From: Verrucomicrobiales bacterium
Lineage (GTDB): Bacteria; Verrucomicrobiota; Verrucomicrobiia; Limisphaerales; UBA11320
Direction: 5' to 3'
Assembly: GCA_016793885.1 (NCBI GenBank)
Contig: JAEUHE010000183.1
Location: forward strand, 62,001-126,000
DNA length: 64,000 nucleotides
Under the pieces are notes generated by a model that worked only from the letters and a program-made list of their open reading frames with translations, was not told where the DNA came from and ran no database searches. A program made the position numbers and the translations under genes. This document shows positions 42,729 through 52,522 of this stretch, piece by piece; the stretch's first letter is position 1, and every line of letters starts with the position of its first letter.

Positions 42729-45524
42729 TCAAGGCCGCTCGATGACTCGATAAAACAGGGGACCAGGAGCAGTGGACACGGAATCTAGGAGCCGCACCTC
42801 GCCCGTCTCAGAAACCACGGGCGGTGGCAGCAGCGTCCATTGATCTAGGGGCAGGAGCAAGCCCGTGGTTCGATAGACCTGAAGCTTGGACACCCGACCG
42901 GCATCGATCGCCGACCCATCGGCAGAAGCGAGCACCAAACGCAGCCTTCCCGCGACGATCTGAATCGAGCCGATCCTCGTGCCCTGAGTTCGGATGGCGA
43001 GGCTGCGATCCCAACCCGCGCAGATGCCACGAACGGAATTCAATACCGAGGGAACCTCGGATTGTCCTGCGCTCGTGCTACCCCACGCGATGACGTGATT
43101 GTTCGCCAGCAGGGCCAGGCAATGATCCGATCCAGCGGCAATCGCAATAGCTGGGAGAGGAAGCTCCGGCACCGTGGATTGACCATGGCCATTGTCACCC
43201 CAGGCCACGACGGAACCATCCGTCCGGAGGGCGAGACCATGGGCTCGTCCAGCCGCAATGGAAACGACATTGCTCAGCGATGCGGGCGGCCGACGCTGGC
43301 CAAATTCATTACGCCCCCAGCCGGTCACCGTTCCGTTCTCCAGCAGAACGAGGTTGAAGTCATGGCCGGCGGCGATAGCCACGGCTTGGCCAACTCCGGC
43401 AGGAATGACGGATTCGCCCGCATGCTGACTTCCCCAGGCAATCAGGCGGCGATCCTGGAGCAGCGCCAGAGTATGAGAGGTGCCGGCTGACACCGCCACC
43501 ACGTTGGTCGCGGCGGAACTGACGGCAGTCTGCTGCTCGTCCGATCGTCCCCAGGCCACCACTGTGCTGTCCTGCCGGATCGCCACACTAAAGCCATCTC
43601 CGGCAGCGATCGTGCTGACCACTCCCAAGCCGGCGGGGATGAGGCTTTCCCCGTGTTGATTGTCTCCCCATCCGTACACGGTGCCGGCGGTAGTAAGAGC
43701 CAGGGAATGGAGTCGTCCCGCCGCTACCTGTTTGATGGAACTCAACCCTACCGGCGGCTCGACCGACACAAACGAGGATCCATTCCACAGACTCGCCTCG
43801 CCCCAGCCCACAACTTCGGAAAAAGAAGCTGGGGCCGACACAACCACCTGAACCACCGGGCTCGTGTTGGTACCCCAGGGATTCGTGATTCGAACGGAAT
43901 ACCCACCCGCATGCGCCGCGGTGACGGGGCTGAACGTGAGCGTCGGTGTGGTAGCGCCCCCAACGGGGTTTCCATTCCTGAGCCACTGGTAGCCCACCGT
44001 GTCGGCCGCCTCTACGGACAAAACCCCAAACGTGCCTGGAAATGCGGTGAACCCGACCGGTGTGCGAATGAAAGTGGGTACCGGCTTCACCTCCACGCGG
44101 GCCACGGCGCTGGTTACGGCACCATAAATGTTGGTGACCACCACATCATAGGAAGCCGCGTCACTCAGCTTGAGCGGAGCCAAAGTGTACTGCTCGAAGT
44201 TGGCACCGGGAACCACCGTACCGTCCTTTCGCCACCGATAGACCAATCCTTCTCCCGACGCCTCCACGGTCAGAGTCACCGTGCCCCCTGCCGGAAATGT
44301 TCCCCCTTGAGGTGGAACTTGAATCACCGGGGGCGCTTCGACGACCAGGCTGGCGTTGCGACTCACGACGGATCCCGCCCCGTTGGAAACCAGAACCGAA
44401 TAAGCGCCCGCATCCTGAAGGCGTAGGTTCGACACCGTCAGGCTGGGCGTCGTGGCTCCAGCAATCGTGAGATTGTTACCGTTCAAGCGCCATTGATACG
44501 TCAAGGGTTGACCGCCTGCGGCAACGACCGTGAAGGTCGTGGAAGTTCCGATCAACGCACGTCGGTCCTCGGGTTGAGTTGCGATGGTGGGAAGATCCAC
44601 CACCATCGCCAGAGCGTGCGTCGATCCAATGGCGATTCGATAGACATTGGTCAAACCCGACGGCGGATTCCACTGCCCAAAGGTATTGTCGCCCCAAACC
44701 CGCACGGTGCGATCCGATCGCAGGGCGACGCTAAAATTGGCTCCCGCCCCGATGGCGATGACAGCGCCCAGATCAGAAGGGACGGCGATCTGTCCGAAGG
44801 AATTATCACCCCACGCGAACACCCGACCGTCCTCCCGCAAGGCCAGACTGTGGTTCCCTCCCGCAGCGATGGCCTTCATGCGTCCTTGAAGCGCGGGGGT
44901 GCGGGGCGCCTGCCCAAACGTGTTGTCACCCCAACCCACCACCGTTCCATCAGCGCGGAGGGCCAGCGAGTGTCCCTCCCCGGCGGCGATCGCCACCACA
45001 CTTGCCAAACCGCTCGGGACCGCGATCTGTTGACGATCGTTGTAGCCCCAACCCACCACCGTTCCATTGGGCCGCAACGCCAGGCCATGCAAATCGCCCG
45101 CCGCGATGGCATTGACCGCGCCCAGATTTCCCGGAACGCGGAGCTGCTCGTCGGTGCTCCATCCGAAAACGAGATTGTTGGTCGCCAAAACCAAACTGTG
45201 AAATCCTCCGGCCGCCACCGCTTTGGCTCGAGGCGTGCCTGACGGCACGGCGATACCTCCCCCCCAAGCAACGACGGATCCGTCAGGTCGAATCGCCAAA
45301 CTGTGAGAACGCCCCGCGGAGAGGGCGATGACCTTCCCCAGATTGGAGGGAAGCGTTGCCTGTCCCACACTGGAATCACCCCATCCCACCCCGTCGCCCT
45401 GCGTTTCAGCGGCTACTGCCGAACTCAAACCTACCAAATGGGAAAGACCCAGGAAAACAACGGCCACAAACGTGCGACGCGCTATCGCGGATCGCGATTG
45501 CGCACAACTCCTCATTGGATACAT
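42729..45524 (-). CDS. Secreted RCC1-repeat / Ig-like domain protein
   Basis: 931 residues. An N-terminal signal sequence (FVAVVFLGLSHLVGLSSAVA, residues about 19-38) precedes a first RCC1 propeller of about seven blades (pattern VVAWGDN...AIAAG..HSLALR.DG). Then three Ig-like domains follow (YQWRLNGNNLTIAGATTPSL, YRWRKDGTVVPGANFEQYTL, YQWLRNGNPVGGATTPTLTF). A second RCC1 propeller occupies about 570-860 and a beta-rich C-terminus ends FYRVIERP. Such modular proteins are secreted or on the surface in Verrucomicrobia; binding partners are unknown. It is divergent from the PQQ-dehydrogenase gene. Confidence 0.85.
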   Translation of the reverse strand: MYPMRSCAQSRSAIARRTFVAVVFLGLSHLVGLSSAVAAETQGDGVGWGDSSVGQATLPSNLGKVIALSAGRSHSLAIRPDGSVVAWGGGIAVPSGTPRAKAVAAGGFHSLVLATNNLVFGWSTDEQLRVPGNLGAVNAIAAGDLHGLALRPNGTVVGWGYNDRQQIAVPSGLASVVAIAAGEGHSLALRADGTVVGWGDNTFGQAPRTPALQGRMKAIAAGGNHSLALREDGRVFAWGDNSFGQIAVPSDLGAVIAIGAGANFSVALRSDRTVRVWGDNTFGQWNPPSGLTNVYRIAIGSTHALAMVVDLPTIATQPEDRRALIGTSTTFTVVAAGGQPLTYQWRLNGNNLTIAGATTPSLTVSNLRLQDAGAYSVLVSNGAGSVVSRNASLVVEAPPVIQVPPQGGTFPAGGTVTLTVEASGEGLVYRWRKDGTVVPGANFEQYTLAPLKLSDAASYDVVVTNIYGAVTSAVARVEVKPVPTFIRTPVGFTAFPGTFGVLSVEAADTVGYQWLRNGNPVGGATTPTLTFSPVTAAHAGGYSVRITNPWGTNTSPVVQVVVSAPASFSEVVGWGEASLWNGSSFVSVEPPVGLSSIKQVAAGRLHSLALTTAGTVYGWGDNQHGESLIPAGLGVVSTIAAGDGFSVAIRQDSTVVAWGRSDEQQTAVSSAATNVVAVSAGTSHTLALLQDRRLIAWGSQHAGESVIPAGVGQAVAIAAGHDFNLVLLENGTVTGWGRNEFGQRRPPASLSNVVSIAAGRAHGLALRTDGSVVAWGDNGHGQSTVPELPLPAIAIAAGSDHCLALLANNHVIAWGSTSAGQSEVPSVLNSVRGICAGWDRSLAIRTQGTRIGSIQIVAGRLRLVLASADGSAIDAGRVSKLQVYRTTGLLLPLDQWTLLPPPVVSETGEVRLLDSVSTAPGPLFYRVIERP

Positions 45525-45730
45525 ATTTAGTTCAATTCCACAAGAACCGGGCAGATCACACTATCAGGGATTTAACCTCCGAAGGCAAGCGTGGTACTCG
45601 CCAAGCCGGACGCTAAGCCCCTGTTTTCCTGGGCAACTGCTGCATTGGACATGGCCGGCGGCGAAGCATCACGAGCGTTTTTTCCGCATTTGCCTCGATT
45701 CCCCGCGATGAGGAATCCTAGTGTCATTCC

Positions 45731-48730
45731 ATGCGCAGCGAGAAACCAGTTCCGGCCACGACGCCCGCATGGCATCCAACCGGGTGTCTGTCCCTGCTCG
45801 TCTTTTTTCTCAGCTGGACCGGCTTGGTCACTCCCGGGTCCAGCGGGGCCCAGGCCCAACGCGTGGCTTGGACGAGCTCGCGGGTTCAAGGGTCTCCAGA
45901 ACCACCACCCCTCGCGGTGGCGGAACGAATCCGGCCCGAGGTGAAATTCAAAGATCCCCTTGAGTTGGCTTCAACCCCCTCCCTGCCTCACCTCTTCGTT
46001 CTGGAGCAATCCGGGAAACTGTTCTCCCTCAAGCTATCCGACCCGAGCGCCAAACCGGACCTTGCGTTAGATCTCAAAGCAAAGATTCCCCAGTTCGGAT
46101 CCGCCTACGGATTGAGCTTCCACCCGGGGTTCGCCACCAATCGCCAACTCTTTCTTTGCTACACCCTGAACCGCGATGTGCCAGATGGCACCCGGGTTTC
46201 CCGTTTCAGAGTCACAACGCTCACCCCACCCACTGTCGATCCCGCATCGGAGGAAATCATTCTGACGTTCCCATCCGGCGGGCACAATGGTGGCAGCCTG
46301 CAGTTCGGAGCCGACGGAATGCTCTACATCAGCACCGGCGATCAAGCTTCGCCCAGCCCGCCCGACCCCCTCAACACCGGCCAGGACATCAGTGACCTGC
46401 TGAGCAGCATTTTGCGCATCGATGTCAGCGCATCGGACGGCTCACGCCCCTACCGAATCCCGTCCGACAATCCATTCCTACACACTCCAAACGCCCGTCC
46501 CGAAGTCTGGGCTTACGGACTGCGCAATCCCTGGCGGATGAGTTTTGAGCCTGGCACGTCGGTGCTGTGGGTCGCCGACGTCGGCTGGGAGTTATGGGAG
46601 TCGGTGTTCCGACTTGACCGGCCTGGAATGAACTGCGGCTGGTCAATCCTCGAAGGAAGTCAGAAGGTGCGAACCGACCAGAAGCGCGGTCCGACTCCCC
46701 TAGAAAAACCGATCGTGGCCCACAGTCACGAAGAAGCAGCCTCCATCACAGGCGGCTATTTCTATCGCGGAGAACGCTTGCCCGCGTTGCGGGGCGCCTA
46801 TGTTTACGGCGATTGGGAAACCGGCCGCATGTGGGCACTCCGCCACGATCAGGGGCGGCTCACGGAGCGAGTTGAGATTGCTTCAACCGGACTGAAGCTC
46901 GTTGCTTTTGGAGAGTCAGCTGATCAGGAACTCTACTTTCTCGACTATGTGGGGGGCGGGTTGTATGCGCTTGCTCGCAACCCGGTGGCTCAGTCGAAAG
47001 ATCCCTTCCCAAAGCGACTGAGTGAGACCGGCCTGTTCAGCTCGGTCAAGGACCAGGTCCCGGCCGCGGGTGTTTATGAATTTAATGTCGCCTCTCCGCT
47101 CTGGAACGATGGAGCGACGGCTCGACGATGGATTGGACTTCCGTCGCTGCAGCCGGTTCGTTTCACCACCAGCTATTGGCAGGCGCCACGGGATCTCGTT
47201 CCCACCAACACAGTACTAGCCCGGACCGTCACCATCGAAACCCGTCGATCCGATCCCCAGACGCGCCGACACCTGGAGACCCAGGTGCTCCATTTCAACG
47301 GGCTCGGCTGGAATGCATATACCTATCGGTGGAACGAGGACCAGACCGACGCCGTGCTCGTACCGGCTGCGGGCGCTCAGCAGACCCTATCCATCCAAGG
47401 TGAACGCTTGCCCGCCGGGAAAGAAACCCTGAACTGGCGGCATCACAGCCGCAGTGAATGCCTCCGCTGCCATAATCCCTGGAATGGAACCCTACTGGGA
47501 TTCAATCCATCACAGCTCGCTCGGGCCGTGCCCCCAGCCTCGACCTCGACCTCGACCTCGACCTCGACCTCGACCGAGTTCGATACCGAAGCGAAGCGTC
47601 TGAGCGCGCTGGGACTCATCACGTTGACCGAGCCAATCAAGGCCTCCGCCGTCAACCCGCACGAATCGACCCACGCCCTGCCCGATCGAGCCCGTTCCTA
47701 CCTGCATGCGCAGTGCGGACATTGCCATCGAGACAACGCCGGCGGCGCGGTGCTGGTGAAGCTGAATCTGGAACCGTCGCTTGCAGACCTGAGCCTCGTG
47801 CAAGCCCGACCGGTGCAAGGTCACCTGGGCCTGACCAACGCACCCTTACTCAGTCCAGGCGACCCGCTCAACTCGCTCCTACTCTACCGATTCGCCAAGC
47901 TGGGAAGTTCGCATATGCCGTACCTGGGATCGAGTCTCGTTGACGAGACCGGACTGAACCTGCTCGCTCGTTGGATTCAGGAGATGCCCAGTTCGAACCT
48001 GGTGTCCCATCACCCTCGCCTGCTCTCAGCGGCTCGCGCAGTGCTGCCTCAGCTCGGATCCCCCGGCACCCACTCTCAGGGGCAGTTCGCTGCACTCATC
48101 CAATCGCCCCAGGGAGCACTGGCGCTGCGCCTAGCCATCGCGGAACGGAGCTCGCCCACCGTCCTGGACCAGGGCATCCTCAATTTGGCCCAAAACGCAG
48201 AATCCCCCCTAGTGCGGGATCTGCTTGCCCCGCTTCTCCCCGCGCACGCTCGACGCCAAGTCATTGGAACCGAGCCCGATGTCGAAGCCCTTATCGCTCT
48301 TCCCGGAAGCTCCGAACGCGGCAAGGGACTCTTCTTCTCCTCAGCGGGGCTGCAATGCCAGAATTGTCACACCGCACAGGGCGCCGGAAAAGCGATCGGG
48401 CCTGATCTGAGTCAGGTCGCCAAGAAGTACACTAAAGACCAGATCCTCCGTCATATTTTGGAGCCCAACCTGTTGATCGACCCGGCCTACGCAACCTGGA
48501 CCGCGGAAGCCGCCGACGGGGAAAGCTACACAGGCTGCTTGGTCCAGGAGTCGCCCGACCACATTGTTCTAAAGGACACGACGGGGAGCCTGCACTCGCT
48601 GCCACGCAGCAACGTGCGGAGCCTGCTTAAATCCGGAACGTCGCTGATGCCAGAAGGCTTGTTGAGCCAATCCACTGCCGAGGAAGTAGCCGACTTACTG
48701 GCGTATCTCACTGCACTCCGGGGGGAGTGA
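45731..48730 (+). CDS. PQQ-type sugar dehydrogenase fused to multihaem cytochrome c
   Basis: 999 residues with a signal peptide (CLSLLVFFLSWTGLVTPGSS). Residues about 80-410 are a glucose/sorbosone-type quinoprotein propeller (GLSFHPGFATNRQLFLCYTL, GGHNGGSLQFGADGMLYIST, ELWESVFRLDRPGMNCGWSI). The middle (FPKRLSETGLFSSVKDQVPA, ASPLWNDGATARRWIG) matches SO2930-type dihaem proteins, with CxxCH at about 577 (CLRCH) and 662 (CGHCH). The C-terminal cytochrome domain has CQNCH near 875 and an axial-ligand candidate near MPEGLLS. The protein should oxidise a sugar or alcohol in the periplasm and pass electrons through its haems. The residues needing haem match the CcsBA gene nearby. Confidence 0.85.
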   Translation: MRSEKPVPATTPAWHPTGCLSLLVFFLSWTGLVTPGSSGAQAQRVAWTSSRVQGSPEPPPLAVAERIRPEVKFKDPLELASTPSLPHLFVLEQSGKLFSLKLSDPSAKPDLALDLKAKIPQFGSAYGLSFHPGFATNRQLFLCYTLNRDVPDGTRVSRFRVTTLTPPTVDPASEEIILTFPSGGHNGGSLQFGADGMLYISTGDQASPSPPDPLNTGQDISDLLSSILRIDVSASDGSRPYRIPSDNPFLHTPNARPEVWAYGLRNPWRMSFEPGTSVLWVADVGWELWESVFRLDRPGMNCGWSILEGSQKVRTDQKRGPTPLEKPIVAHSHEEAASITGGYFYRGERLPALRGAYVYGDWETGRMWALRHDQGRLTERVEIASTGLKLVAFGESADQELYFLDYVGGGLYALARNPVAQSKDPFPKRLSETGLFSSVKDQVPAAGVYEFNVASPLWNDGATARRWIGLPSLQPVRFTTSYWQAPRDLVPTNTVLARTVTIETRRSDPQTRRHLETQVLHFNGLGWNAYTYRWNEDQTDAVLVPAAGAQQTLSIQGERLPAGKETLNWRHHSRSECLRCHNPWNGTLLGFNPSQLARAVPPASTSTSTSTSTSTEFDTEAKRLSALGLITLTEPIKASAVNPHESTHALPDRARSYLHAQCGHCHRDNAGGAVLVKLNLEPSLADLSLVQARPVQGHLGLTNAPLLSPGDPLNSLLLYRFAKLGSSHMPYLGSSLVDETGLNLLARWIQEMPSSNLVSHHPRLLSAARAVLPQLGSPGTHSQGQFAALIQSPQGALALRLAIAERSSPTVLDQGILNLAQNAESPLVRDLLAPLLPAHARRQVIGTEPDVEALIALPGSSERGKGLFFSSAGLQCQNCHTAQGAGKAIGPDLSQVAKKYTKDQILRHILEPNLLIDPAYATWTAEAADGESYTGCLVQESPDHIVLKDTTGSLHSLPRSNVRSLLKSGTSLMPEGLLSQSTAEEVADLLAYLTALRGE
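47539..47574. repeat. Six tandem CTCGAC hexamers
   Basis: Exact (CTCGAC)x6 inside the dehydrogenase/cytochrome gene, coding for a Ser-Thr run (SASTSTSTSTSTE). It is in frame, so slippage would change length by two residues per unit without frameshift. Confidence 0.9.
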
Positions 48731-48737
48731 GTGGGTT

Positions 48738-49289
48738 CTACTCCAGACCAAGGATCCGCCGCCCCTGCTCGGTAATCATGGACTGATGCCAGGGGGGATC
48801 CCAGACGATATCGACCGACGCCTCTTCGATACCGTCCAGCATCAGAATCTTCTGCTGAGCGTCGCCTGCGATGGTGGCACCCATGCCGCAGCCGGGCGCG
48901 GTGAGGGTCATCTTCACGCTCACCTTGCTATGGCCGCTCGGCAGCCTATCGATCGCCATGTCATACACCAGGCCCAGATCCACGATGTTGACCGGGATCT
49001 CAGGATCGTAGCAGGTCCGGAGAGTGTCCCAGATCAGCTTCTCATCAACCACCCCGGGAGTGACTGTGGCTGGCTTGGCGACGGCTTCGGGGGGCACCGG
49101 CACCCCCAGGGCATCGGCATCCTTGCCCGCGATGCGGAACATGCCTTCGGGCGTGCGAATTGTGAAGGTTCCCCCCAGCGTCTGGATGATGTCGACCTGG
49201 GTGCCTTTGGGGAGGACCGCGGAGGAGCCATAGGGGATCTGAACCGCAGTACATTCCCGCAACAATTCAGTGGAAGTCACGTCCGTCAT
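48738..49289 (-). CDS. sufT: SufT-family Fe-S cluster assembly protein
   Basis: 183 residues from the ATG at 49289 (MTDVTSTELLRECTAVQIPY); the upstream extension to 49370 is not conserved. An N-terminal segment (SSAVLPKGTQVDIIQTLGGT) precedes the MIP18/DUF59 domain: DTLRTCYDPEIPVNIVDLGL, MTLTAPGCGMGATIAGDAQQ, VDIVWDPPWHQSMITEQGRR. This two-part layout is that of SufT, which helps mature Fe-S proteins. It converges on the cytochrome gene with a 7-bp gap and diverges from mutS. Confidence 0.88.
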   Translation of the reverse strand: MTDVTSTELLRECTAVQIPYGSSAVLPKGTQVDIIQTLGGTFTIRTPEGMFRIAGKDADALGVPVPPEAVAKPATVTPGVVDEKLIWDTLRTCYDPEIPVNIVDLGLVYDMAIDRLPSGHSKVSVKMTLTAPGCGMGATIAGDAQQKILMLDGIEEASVDIVWDPPWHQSMITEQGRRILGLE

Positions 49290-49391
49290 AGTTCGGCCAA
49301 TGTAGCCGATGCACCGGGACGCGCAACGGCTTTCAGGCAGGATTTCTTCGCGATTGCCCAGGGGGGCCAACGGGTCTAAGCTCCGCCCCCG

Positions 49392-51959
49392 ATGTCAGCC
49401 GAGCCCCAACTCACTCCAATGATGGCCCAGTATCGACGTATCAAGGGCGAACTGCCCAAAGATGCGCTGCTGCTGTTTCGCCTGGGGGACTTCTACGAGA
49501 TGTTTTTTGAGGATGCGCAGGCCGGATCCCAGATCCTCAACGTGGCGTTGACCAAGCGCGGGGTGATCCCGATGTGCGGGATCCCCTACCATGCCGCCAA
49601 CACCTACATCAGCCGCATGCTGAAGGCCGGCCGCAAGGTGGCGATCTGCGACCAGATGGAGGAGGCCAAGCCCGGACAATTGGTCAAACGGGAGGTCACT
49701 CAGATTCTGAGCCCCGGCACCCACTTCGATGAGCGGATGCTGGTGGCGGAACGGAACAACTTTCTCGCCTCGGTCTGTCAGCACGGCTCCGCCTACGGAC
49801 TGGCGGTGGTTGATCTGACCACCGGCGACTTCAAGGCAACCCAGCTCGAGAGCGAGGCCGCGTTGGTCACCGAGATCGATCGATTGCGCCCAGCCGAAAC
49901 CATTCTTCCCATGGAAGCCAGCAAGCTCCGCGACTTGCTGCTCACTCGGGTCTCCGGGCTGAACGGTTACGACGACTGGGTGTTCGCCCCGGAGACGGCG
50001 CTGTATACCGTGCGTGAGCATTTCAAGGTCGCCTCCTTGGATGGCTTTGGACTGCGCAACAAATCAGCGGCGGTCGGCGCCGTCGGTGCCGCTCTGCACT
50101 ACCTCGCCCAGCATCTGCGTCGGGATGTGTCGCATCTCCTGCGCTTGAGCACTTATGAGGCGGCAGACTACCTCATTCTCGACAGCACCACCCTGCGACA
50201 TCTTGAAATCCTGGAGCCGCTGCATCGGGATGCACCGAAAGAAGCGACGCTCTTCGGCGCTCTGAACCGCACCACCACCCCGATGGGCGCGCGTCGCTTG
50301 CGGGACTGGCTCTCGCAGCCTCTCTCCAATGCCCTGGCTATCCGTTCGCGGCAGGCAGTCATCGCCCAATTCATCAACGACCCAAGTGTGCTCGATCAAC
50401 TCCGCGCACTGCTCAAAGGCGTGCGTGATCTGGAGCGAACCATGGGACGATTGAGCATCGGCTCCGGGAACGGCCGTGATCTGACCGCGCTCCGCCAAGG
50501 CCTCGAGCCCCTGCCCGCCCTTAAATCCCTGATGGAACAAACGCTGGAATCCGCCCGGCTCCAACCGGACGATGAGGCCCTCATCAACGAGGCCGACCCC
50601 AGCGCATTGGGCCTACTCGAAGAATTAGCCGGCCAGATCACACCACAACCTGCCCTGGTCGAACTGATCAGTCGGGCCATTGTGGACGAGCCTCCCTTGG
50701 CGCTCAAGGAAGGTGGCCTGATCCGGGAGGGCTTTGATCCCGCCCTCGACGACATCCGGATCGGCGCCCGTGAAGGCAAAGATTGGGTGGCGAAACTGCA
50801 GCAGGATGAAATCGAGCGAACCGGGATCGCCTCCCTCAAGGTCCGCTTCAACTCGGTCTTCGGTTACTACATCGAGATCACCAAGAGCAATCTCGACAAG
50901 GTTCCCGCGCATTACATCCGCAAACAAACCGTAGCCAATGCGGAGCGGTTCATCACTCCCGAACTCAAGGAAGTCGAGGGACGCATCCTGGGAGCGGAGG
51001 AGCGCAGCACGAAGCTCGAGTATGAGCTGTTCCTCAAAGTGCGCGAGGAAGTGTTGAGCTGGCTCAAACCCATTCAAGAGACGGCCGCCGCGCTAGCACA
51101 GCTGGATGTGCTAGGCAGCTTTGCGGAGACCGCGAGGCTCCACCAATACGTGCAGCCGGTGGTGGCCGAAGAAGGAGTTCTGAACATTCGCGATGGAAGG
51201 CATCCGGTTTTGGAACAGACGCTGACGGAAGAGCGTTTTGTTGCCAACGACACCGAGCTGGATCTGGCCCACTGCCAAATCGCATTGATCACCGGTCCCA
51301 ACATGGCGGGTAAGAGCACCTATCTGCGTCAGGTGGCTCTGCTGGCGCTACTCGCCCACACCGGGTCGTTCCTGCCGGCGGCCGAGGCGCGGATCGATCT
51401 ACTCGACCGCGTGTTCACCCGAATCGGGGCGAGCGATGATCTGTCGCGGGGGCAATCGACCTTCATGGTCGAGATGAGCGAGACCGCCAACATTCTCAAC
51501 AATGCCACGCCCAAAAGTTTGATCGTGCTGGATGAGATCGGACGCGGCACCAGCACCTTCGACGGACTAAGCCTGGCCTGGTCCATCGTGGAGCACCTGC
51601 ACAACGCGGTAGGGGCGAAAACTCTGTTCGCCACTCACTACCACGAGCTGACCGAACTCGCCCAGCGACTCAAGCGGCTCAAGAACTACAATGTGGCCGT
51701 GAGGGAATGGAACGATCAGATCGTGTTCCTGAGAAAGATCCTCGAGGGCGGAACCGATAAGAGCTACGGCATTCAGGTGGCACGGCTAGCAGGCGTGCCC
51801 AAAACGGTGGTGGAGCGGGCCAAGCAGATTCTGGGCAACTTGGAAGAGAGTGAGCTGACCCCTGAAGGCAACGTGAAGCCGCAGGCACGTCAGAAGGCCG
51901 AGCGGGAGAAACTCCGCAGGCTGGCCCCCACCGCCCAGCTCGATCTGTTCGCGAAGTAG
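49392..51959 (+). CDS. mutS: DNA mismatch repair protein MutS
   Basis: 855 residues, full length. The mismatch-binding FYE motif is in FRLGDFYEMFFEDA near 35. Connector, lever and clamp domains follow, then the ATPase: Walker A GPNMAGKSTYLRQ near 640, DDLSRGQSTFMVEMSE, Walker B LIVLDEIGRGTSTFDG and LFATHYHEL. MutS recognises mispaired bases and starts repair with MutL, which is not in the window. Confidence 0.97.
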   Translation: MSAEPQLTPMMAQYRRIKGELPKDALLLFRLGDFYEMFFEDAQAGSQILNVALTKRGVIPMCGIPYHAANTYISRMLKAGRKVAICDQMEEAKPGQLVKREVTQILSPGTHFDERMLVAERNNFLASVCQHGSAYGLAVVDLTTGDFKATQLESEAALVTEIDRLRPAETILPMEASKLRDLLLTRVSGLNGYDDWVFAPETALYTVREHFKVASLDGFGLRNKSAAVGAVGAALHYLAQHLRRDVSHLLRLSTYEAADYLILDSTTLRHLEILEPLHRDAPKEATLFGALNRTTTPMGARRLRDWLSQPLSNALAIRSRQAVIAQFINDPSVLDQLRALLKGVRDLERTMGRLSIGSGNGRDLTALRQGLEPLPALKSLMEQTLESARLQPDDEALINEADPSALGLLEELAGQITPQPALVELISRAIVDEPPLALKEGGLIREGFDPALDDIRIGAREGKDWVAKLQQDEIERTGIASLKVRFNSVFGYYIEITKSNLDKVPAHYIRKQTVANAERFITPELKEVEGRILGAEERSTKLEYELFLKVREEVLSWLKPIQETAAALAQLDVLGSFAETARLHQYVQPVVAEEGVLNIRDGRHPVLEQTLTEERFVANDTELDLAHCQIALITGPNMAGKSTYLRQVALLALLAHTGSFLPAAEARIDLLDRVFTRIGASDDLSRGQSTFMVEMSETANILNNATPKSLIVLDEIGRGTSTFDGLSLAWSIVEHLHNAVGAKTLFATHYHELTELAQRLKRLKNYNVAVREWNDQIVFLRKILEGGTDKSYGIQVARLAGVPKTVVERAKQILGNLEESELTPEGNVKPQARQKAEREKLRRLAPTAQLDLFAK

Positions 51960-52522
51960 AGACAGGTGGGGAAGGTCGGCCCGCTTCCCCTGTAGGAGTC
52001 GACTTGTCACGTCGTAGCTGCCAGCGTAGACGGACCGTTAGAAGGCTTCGGGCCACCTTGCGTGAAGGGCAACGTCTCAGGGATAGGCGGACGCCAAGGA
52101 CTCGTGACCTCGTCCCCTACAGAACGAGAGGGTCTATGAGACCAAACCGTTGGAAACGGAGAGCCTTCGTTTCGCTCGCCGAGAAAGATTGGGAGGGGGA
52201 GACTCCGTCGAGCCCATGCATGCCCCACGTGGGAAAGAGTTTAGTGAGTCACGGCGACCAGCGTTGATGGGCGATCAAAATCGAGAGGCCTTATCGGGCT
52301 GACCCGTTGTTGTGCAGGAGAGCCTGGGGCCATTATGGGCTCGACGGAGTCTCTCCCTACCTTACGTCCACCTCGTGTTTAGCCTCCGGCAAGGATGAGA
52401 GCCCTCTACCGCTTCCCCGCCCCCCCGGCGGGGATCCTGGCGGTCCTGACCCGGAAATAAGACCCGCGGAAAAGTCTGTCCGCTTTTGGAGTCGGTGGCC
52501 ATCATACAGTGGAAACCGACAC
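51960..52522. other. Intergenic region with a repeat element
   Basis: 563 bp without a credible gene. The left part holds a 131-bp element with inverted ends (51991-52121). The right part is probably the promoter and leader of the sigma factor gene; its frame is open from 52307 but non-conserved. Confidence 0.5.
51991..52121. repeat. 131-bp repeat element with inverted termini
   Basis: Begins TGTAGGAGTCGACTTGTCAC and ends CTCGTGACCTCGTCCCCTACA, whose reverse complement starts TGTAGGGGACGAGGTCAC. The ends resemble the palindrome at 42494-42538. Confidence 0.55.

Noticed and set aside
42729-45524. CRISPR or other tandem DNA array
   Set aside because: The repeated pattern is coding: RCC1 blades with diverged DNA, no constant spacer-repeat units. 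No CRISPR array was seen anywhere in the window.
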